Shown piece after piece: positions 14,715-18,762 of a DNA stretch of 18,762 nt. A program made the translations under genes and the position numbers. The first letter of the stretch is position 1, and every line of letters starts with the position of its first letter. This DNA is from Bacillota bacterium (GTDB lineage Bacteria; Bacillota; Clostridia; Christensenellales; SZUA-584), in the NCBI GenBank assembly GCA_023460085.1, contig JAEWRI010000013.1:1-18762 (forward strand), written 5' to 3'. The notes below the pieces were generated by a model. It worked only from the letters and a program-made list of their open reading frames with translations, was not told where the DNA came from and searched no databases.

Positions 14715-15736
14715 ATGGATTTTTTCGAAAAGCTGAGAATTGAAACGAATACGCGGATGTGGGTGAACAATCCCACGCGCGAAGAAGCGAAGGTTGCCAT
14801 CCGGCGCGGCGCGTTCTCGGCGACGACGAACCCCGCCTTCGCGGCGAAGCTGATTCAGCGCGATCCGGAGTACGGCAGTAGCGTGGTCAGAGAGTGCGTG
14901 GCAAAAACGGACGACGACAGCATAGCGGCGGATCTCGTGCAGCTTCGGCTCGTCACAGACCTCGCGGAAGTCTTCTACCCGCTGTTTGAAAAGACCGAGG
15001 GGAGGGAGGGCCGCGTGTCCATACAGGCCAACCCGCTGGAGGATGGCAGCGCGGAGAAAATCACGGCGGACGCGCGCAGGCACACCGCCGCCGCGCCCAA
15101 CCTCATCGCCAAGATTCCGGCGCACAAGGCGGGGCTTGCCGCGATGGAAGCCGTCCTGCGCGAAAATAAGCCGGTGATCGTCACCGAAATATTCGGCTTG
15201 CCGCAAACCGTCGCCGCGTGCGAACGGTACCAGCGTGTGAAGGCGGAGACAGGCCATTCCCCGGCGATGTACATCACGCATATCACGGGCATTTACGATC
15301 AATGCGAGGCCGAAAAGGCGGCACGCAGGGAAATCAGGCTGTCTGAAAAGGCGTTGGAAGCAGGCGGGCTGTACCTTGCGCATCAGCAATATAGGATGGC
15401 GGGTACGGAGGTACGTTGCTGGGCGGCGGGGCGCGCCGCATGGCGCACTTCCTGGGTCTCGTGGGCGGCGACACGCACATCACCATCAACGGATCCACCG
15501 CAGAGGAGCTGCTGGAGGCCGAACCGAAGCTGGAAGCGATGCTGCTGGATGAGCCGGACAAGGCCGTCGTCGCCGAGCTGCTGGAGAACTGCCCCGATTT
15601 CAAAAAGTCCTGGACGCCGGACGGCATGCCGGAGGAGGAGTTCGAGCAGTACGCTCCGCTCACTTTCTTTCGCGATATGTTCGTCAAGGGCTGGAATGGG
15701 CTTATCGAAATCTGTCGCAAGGCAAGGGAGGAATAG
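14715..15736 (+). pseudogene. Transaldolase with a single-base frameshift
   Basis: Frame 1 begins MDFFEKLRIETNTRMW and shows SATTNPAFAAKLI, the likely Schiff-base lysine Lys133 (LIAKIPAHKAG), VTEIFGLPQTVAA and MYITHITGIYDQ. It reads correctly to GTEV (codon at 15411-15413). The expected continuation, TLLGGGARRMAHFLGLVGG and on to the stop at 15736, is in the -1 frame from 15413. One base is missing at about 15411-15413 (GAGGT-ACGTTG); restoring it gives an intact protein of about 340 residues, normal for the family. As it stands, the first frame runs to 15743 with a nonsense tail. There is no homopolymer slip site. The C-terminal part could restart at TTG 15416, behind GGAGG (15407-15411). 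It may be a sequencing error, a fresh mutation, or a two-piece gene. Confidence 0.85.
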
Positions 15737-15739
15737 TAT

Positions 15740-16813
15740 ATGAAAGCGCTTGTGTTTTATGACAGGGGAGACATCCGCTACGAGGAAAACTGGCCCGATC
15801 CCGCGCCGCCGTCTGCCGACGAGGTGACGGTTGCGGTGTCCTGGTGCGCCATCTGCGGCACGGACATCGAGGACTACACACACGGCGGCATCATTCCGCT
15901 CGGCACGCCGCACCCCACCTCCGGGCGCATGGCTCCGCTGGTGTTCGGGCACGAGTTCGTCGGGCGCGTGGCAGAGGCGGGGAAGAACGTGAAGCACCTT
16001 CGGCCCGGTCAGAAGGTGGCGGTGGAGTGCGTTGTGGGCTGCGGCAAGTGCTACTGGTGCGCAAAGCATGAGGAAGCGCTGTGCCCCGGCATGGTGTCCA
16101 TCGGGCAGCACACCGACGGCGGCATGGCGGAGTATGTCAACGTGCCCGGCGAGAACTGCATCCCGCTGCCGGACGACGCGGACGAGCTGCCCTTCGTGGC
16201 GGCGGAGCCCTTCGCCGTGACGGTGCGCGCCATGCGCCTGGGTCGGCTGAAAATGGGCGAGACGGTCGCCATCGTGGGCGCGGGTACCATCGGCCTGTGC
16301 GCCATCGGCGCGGCACGCATCGCGGGTGCCAGGAATGTGATTTCGCTGAACCACGGCGGCTACCGTGCCGAGGTCGCGAAGAGGATGGGCGCGACGCACA
16401 GCATCGACACGCGGGGCGAGCACTGGAAGGAAGAATACTACGATCTGACGGAAGGCGAGGGCGCGGACTTGACGCTCGATACCGGCGGCCATATTCCCGC
16501 CATTAAGCTGGCGTATGACATCACGCGCAGACAGGGCCGCTGCGTGGTGGCGAGCGTATCGCGTCAGGATCTGCCGCTCAACGTGCTGGACCTCATACTC
16601 ACCAGCAAGGAGGTTATCGGCACCAACGCGCACACCTTCCACGACGAGTTCCCGTGGGCGGTGCAGTACATACGCGACGGGCGCTTCGATCCCACGCCCA
16701 TCATCACCGACAAAATCTACATCGCGGACGGGCTGGAAGGCGGAATACATCGCACCATGAACGAGCGGGATCAGATCAAAATACTCGTGACGCCGCACAA
16801 AGAGTGGGTATAA
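15740..16813 (+). CDS. Zinc-dependent medium-chain polyol/diol dehydrogenase 2
   Basis: The 357-residue MDR enzyme shows catalytic zinc ligands Cys39 (CAICGTD), His71-Glu72 (FGHEF) and Glu156 (AEPFAV). The structural zinc cysteines are at 101, 104, 107 and 115 (GCGKCYWCAKHEEALC), and the Rossmann motif is GAGTIG (180-185). An insertion between the first Cys and GHE (about 46-68, HGGIIPLGTPHPTSGRM) resembles that of 2,3-butanediol-type and sorbitol-type dehydrogenases. It is only distantly related to dehydrogenase 1, so the two probably catalyse different steps. GGGAGG (15726-15731) lies eight bases before the ATG at 15740, three bases after the transaldolase stop. Confidence 0.92.
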   Translation: MKALVFYDRGDIRYEENWPDPAPPSADEVTVAVSWCAICGTDIEDYTHGGIIPLGTPHPTSGRMAPLVFGHEFVGRVAEAGKNVKHLRPGQKVAVECVVGCGKCYWCAKHEEALCPGMVSIGQHTDGGMAEYVNVPGENCIPLPDDADELPFVAAEPFAVTVRAMRLGRLKMGETVAIVGAGTIGLCAIGAARIAGARNVISLNHGGYRAEVAKRMGATHSIDTRGEHWKEEYYDLTEGEGADLTLDTGGHIPAIKLAYDITRRQGRCVVASVSRQDLPLNVLDLILTSKEVIGTNAHTFHDEFPWAVQYIRDGRFDPTPIITDKIYIADGLEGGIHRTMNERDQIKILVTPHKEWV

Positions 16814-16828
16814 GGAAGGATTGCGGCG

Positions 16829-17605
16829 GTGAACGTTGAATTCTTGCGGAAGAAGTTTTCACTGGAGGGGAAATCGGCACTGGTAACGGGCGCGGCGGGC
16901 GGCATCGGCAGCGAAGTCGCTTTGGAGCTGACGCAGGCGGGCGCGCGCGTGGCCGTGTGCGACATCGACGAAGCGGGCGCGCGGCGCGTAAGCGCGGCAC
17001 TGCCGGACAGCATCGCCGTTTCGCTGGATCTCTCGCGGGCCGCGTCTATAGACGAAGCCGTGGCGGAGGTATTGCGGCAGCTGGGCCGCATCGACATCCT
17101 CGTCAACTGCGCGGGCGTCAACAAGCGCGAACCCGTGCTGGACGTGTCGGAGGAAACGTTCGACAGCATTGTGGACGTGAATCTGAAGGGGCTGTACCTG
17201 CTCTCGCAGCGCGTGGCGCGCGGCATGAAGGAGCACGGCGGCGGGCGGATCATCCATTTTGGTTCGCTGACGTCGGCGGTCGGTCTCGGCGATGTGTCGG
17301 TGTACGCGGCGACGAAGGGCGGCGTGGCGCAGTTGACCAAGGCGATGGCGGTGGAGTGGGCGAAGTTTGGCATCCGTGTCAACTGCGTGTGCCCGGGCTT
17401 TATCAAGACGCCTCTGACGGTGCCTCTCTGGGAAAACGAGGAGCGAAGCAGGTGGATGCTCGAACGCATCTCCCTCGGCAGGCCGGGTCTGCCGGAGGAC
17501 GTTGCGGCTACGGTGCTATTCCTGGCGGCTCCCGCCGCGGATTATCTGACGGGCACGGTTCACTTCGTGGACGGAGGCTTCATGGCGGGGGGTCAGCCAT
17601 GGTAG
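16829..17605 (+). CDS. Short-chain dehydrogenase/reductase (SDR), gluconate-5-dehydrogenase-like
   Basis: The 258-residue classical SDR contains the cofactor motif TGAAGGIG (20-27), Asp45 at the end of the second strand (VAVCDID), which favours NAD(H), NCAG (93-96), the catalytic Ser146 (FGSLTS) and the YxxxK pair Tyr159/Lys163 (VYAATKGG). The C-terminal segment LTGTVHFVDGGF is typical. The overall pattern is that of sugar-acid or ketose reductases such as gluconate 5-dehydrogenase or KduD; the true substrate is unknown. It starts with GTG at 16829 behind AAGGAAGGA (16812-16820), 15 bases after the preceding stop. It is the third oxidoreductase of the operon. Confidence 0.92.
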   Translation: MNVEFLRKKFSLEGKSALVTGAAGGIGSEVALELTQAGARVAVCDIDEAGARRVSAALPDSIAVSLDLSRAASIDEAVAEVLRQLGRIDILVNCAGVNKREPVLDVSEETFDSIVDVNLKGLYLLSQRVARGMKEHGGGRIIHFGSLTSAVGLGDVSVYAATKGGVAQLTKAMAVEWAKFGIRVNCVCPGFIKTPLTVPLWENEERSRWMLERISLGRPGLPEDVAATVLFLAAPAADYLTGTVHFVDGGFMAGGQPW

Positions 17606-17633
17606 ATAAATAATATTTTCAGGAGGACATTCG

Positions 17634-18554
17634 GTGAAGAAGATCTGTGTGCTGGGCAGCATCAACATCGACATTGTGACCCAAACCCCGCGCTTTGCGC
17701 TGCCGGGGGAGACGCTGACGGGAGTGGCGTTCAACACCTTCCCGGGCGGCAAAGGCGCGAATCAAGGCGTCGCGGCGGGCAGACTGGGGGCGGACGTAAC
17801 GTTCCTCGGCATGGTCGGAAACGACGCGTTTGCCGCCGTGGCGCTGGAGGCGCTGCAAAGCGCGGGCGTCAAGACGGACCATATTGAAAGTGCCGATACG
17901 AGCACCGGTACGGCAACCATTATCGTCAACGCGCAGGGGGAGAACTCCATCATCGTGGTGCCGGGCGCGAATGGGCTGGTGGACGTGGACTATGTGAAGC
18001 GGCACACCTCCGTGCTGGACGAGTCGGATATATTGATGCTGCAGCTCGAAACGCCGCTCGAGACAGTGGCATGGGCCGCGCAGTATGCCGCCGGGCGCGG
18101 CAAAACGGTGATACTGGACCCGGCCCCGGCGCAGAAGCTGCCCGATGCGCTGCTTCGCTGCTGCACGCTGGTGACGCCCAACGAGACGGAGCTGCAGATT
18201 GCCACGGGCGTGGACACGTCTGACGACGCAGGCGTGCGCAAGGCGGCGGATATGCTGCTGGCGCAGGGCATGGGCGCGGTGCTCAATAAGCGCGGCTCCA
18301 AGGGCGCGCGCTGGCTGACGGCGGCAGGCTCTTTCGATGTGCCGGGCTTTAAGGTGAAAGCCGTAGACACCACGGCGGCGGGAGACTCGTTCAACGCGGG
18401 CTTCGCGGTTTCGCTGGCGCAGGGCAAGACCACCGAGGAGAGCATCCGCTATGCCAACGCGGTGGGGGCCATCGCCGTCACGAAGATGGGCGCGCAGAGC
18501 GCGATGCCCACGGCAGCGGAGGTTGCCGAATTTATTGAAAAATCCGGGAGGTAA
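17634..18554 (+). CDS. rbsK: Ribokinase (PfkB family)
   Basis: This 306-residue sugar kinase matches E. coli RbsK along its length by memory: LGSINIDIV near the start, PGGKGANQGVAAGRLGA (about 37-53), LQLETPLE, PNETELQIATG, and the catalytic/anion-hole motif DTTAAGDSFNAGF with the base Asp251. It would phosphorylate ribose or a similar pentose or ketose at the terminal hydroxyl with ATP, priming it for transketolase and transaldolase. GTG at 17634 is the start, seven bases after GGAGG (17622-17626). It is 28 bases behind the SDR gene. The family name is firm, but the sugar may differ because the binding proteins lack one ribose-contact Asn. Confidence 0.9.
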   Translation: MKKICVLGSINIDIVTQTPRFALPGETLTGVAFNTFPGGKGANQGVAAGRLGADVTFLGMVGNDAFAAVALEALQSAGVKTDHIESADTSTGTATIIVNAQGENSIIVVPGANGLVDVDYVKRHTSVLDESDILMLQLETPLETVAWAAQYAAGRGKTVILDPAPAQKLPDALLRCCTLVTPNETELQIATGVDTSDDAGVRKAADMLLAQGMGAVLNKRGSKGARWLTAAGSFDVPGFKVKAVDTTAAGDSFNAGFAVSLAQGKTTEESIRYANAVGAIAVTKMGAQSAMPTAAEVAEFIEKSGR

Positions 18555-18560
18555 GAATCT

Positions 18561-18762
18561 GTGAAATACTCATGCTGTATCGAGATGCTGTTCACGGAAT
18601 ACCCGTTCGTGGAGCGCATTCATAAAGCGAAAGCGGCGGGGTTCGACTGCGTGGAGTTCTGGTGCTGGGAGAACAAGGACATCCCGGCGGTGAAAAAAGC
18701 GCTGGCGGAAACCGGGATGGAAGTGGGCGTGTTCCAGGGCAACCTGGAAGGGCGCATGGTAG
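18561..18762 (+). CDS. Start of a hydroxypyruvate-isomerase-like TIM-barrel protein (3' end outside window)
   Basis: The first 67 codons read MKYSCCIEMLFTEYPFVERI and continue with KAAGFDCVEFWCWENKD. These match the first strands of hydroxypyruvate isomerase and its relatives (2-oxo-tetronate isomerase OtnI, tetrulose-phosphate isomerase EryH), which share the xylose-isomerase-like AP-endonuclease-2 barrel. The GTG at 18561 follows GGAGG (18547-18551) by nine bases and the ribokinase stop by six. The catalytic residues lie beyond the window. The likely reaction is an aldose-ketose isomerisation of a small sugar, sugar acid or its phosphate. Confidence 0.75.
   Translation, partial: MKYSCCIEMLFTEYPFVERIHKAKAAGFDCVEFWCWENKDIPAVKKALAETGMEVGVFQGNLEGRMV

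Noticed and set aside
15405..15420. Programmed ribosomal frameshift in the transaldolase
   Set aside because: No heptanucleotide slippery run or obvious downstream pseudoknot at the break, and transaldolases are not known to use frameshifting; an error or mutation is simpler.
12942..15736. Sulfoquinovose breakdown by the transketolase or transaldolase route
   Set aside because: Split transketolase and transaldolase recall those pathways, but no sulfoquinovosidase, sulfosugar isomerase or sulfonate exporter is visible, and the importer is ribose-type.

Overview
The window looks like part of a GC-rich Gram-positive anaerobe, most likely a clostridial Bacillota (inference). Every binding protein is a lipoprotein with a lipobox cysteine, the Shine-Dalgarno sites are strong GGAGG types, GTG starts are used in places, and the promoters are near-perfect TTGACA-17-TATAAT. 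Almost all genes are on the + strand. No tRNA, rRNA, CRISPR array or transposase gene was seen.

Region 1 (1-1539) is the tail of a large repeat-containing protein. A GC-rich heptad-repeat part gives way to an AT-rich C-terminal domain, followed by a small overlapping AT-rich gene. This is the layout of a polymorphic toxin tip and its immunity gene. After it comes a GC-rich open frame without a ribosome binding site (1027-1539), possibly a displaced old C-terminus.

Region 2 (1508-6240) is a sensing block. It holds a lipoprotein sugar-binding protein with its own consensus promoter, then a second consensus promoter driving a multi-pass membrane histidine kinase, a NarL-type response regulator and a second, more divergent sugar-binding lipoprotein. 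A clear intrinsic terminator ends this unit at 6216-6240.

Region 3 (6241-6958) is a long non-coding leader with a good promoter at 6732-6760, a catabolite-control or LacI-type operator candidate at 6845-6858 and several stem-loops.

Region 4 (6959-18762, open at the right edge) is a carbohydrate operon. It starts with a ribose-type ABC importer (double ATPase, permease, binding lipoprotein), followed by two stem-loops. Then come an M24 peptidase-like protein, a zinc alcohol dehydrogenase, a transketolase split into two subunits, a transaldolase broken by a one-base frameshift, a second zinc alcohol dehydrogenase, a short-chain dehydrogenase, a ribokinase and the start of a hydroxypyruvate-isomerase-like TIM-barrel protein. 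ATGA overlaps and gaps of 3 to 28 bases join these genes tightly. The set fits uptake of a sugar or polyol, oxidation by up to three dehydrogenases, phosphorylation, and entry into the non-oxidative pentose phosphate pathway. The actual substrate cannot be read from the sequence. The binding proteins in regions 2 and 4 are homologous, which suggests that the sensing block detects the sugar that region 4 consumes.
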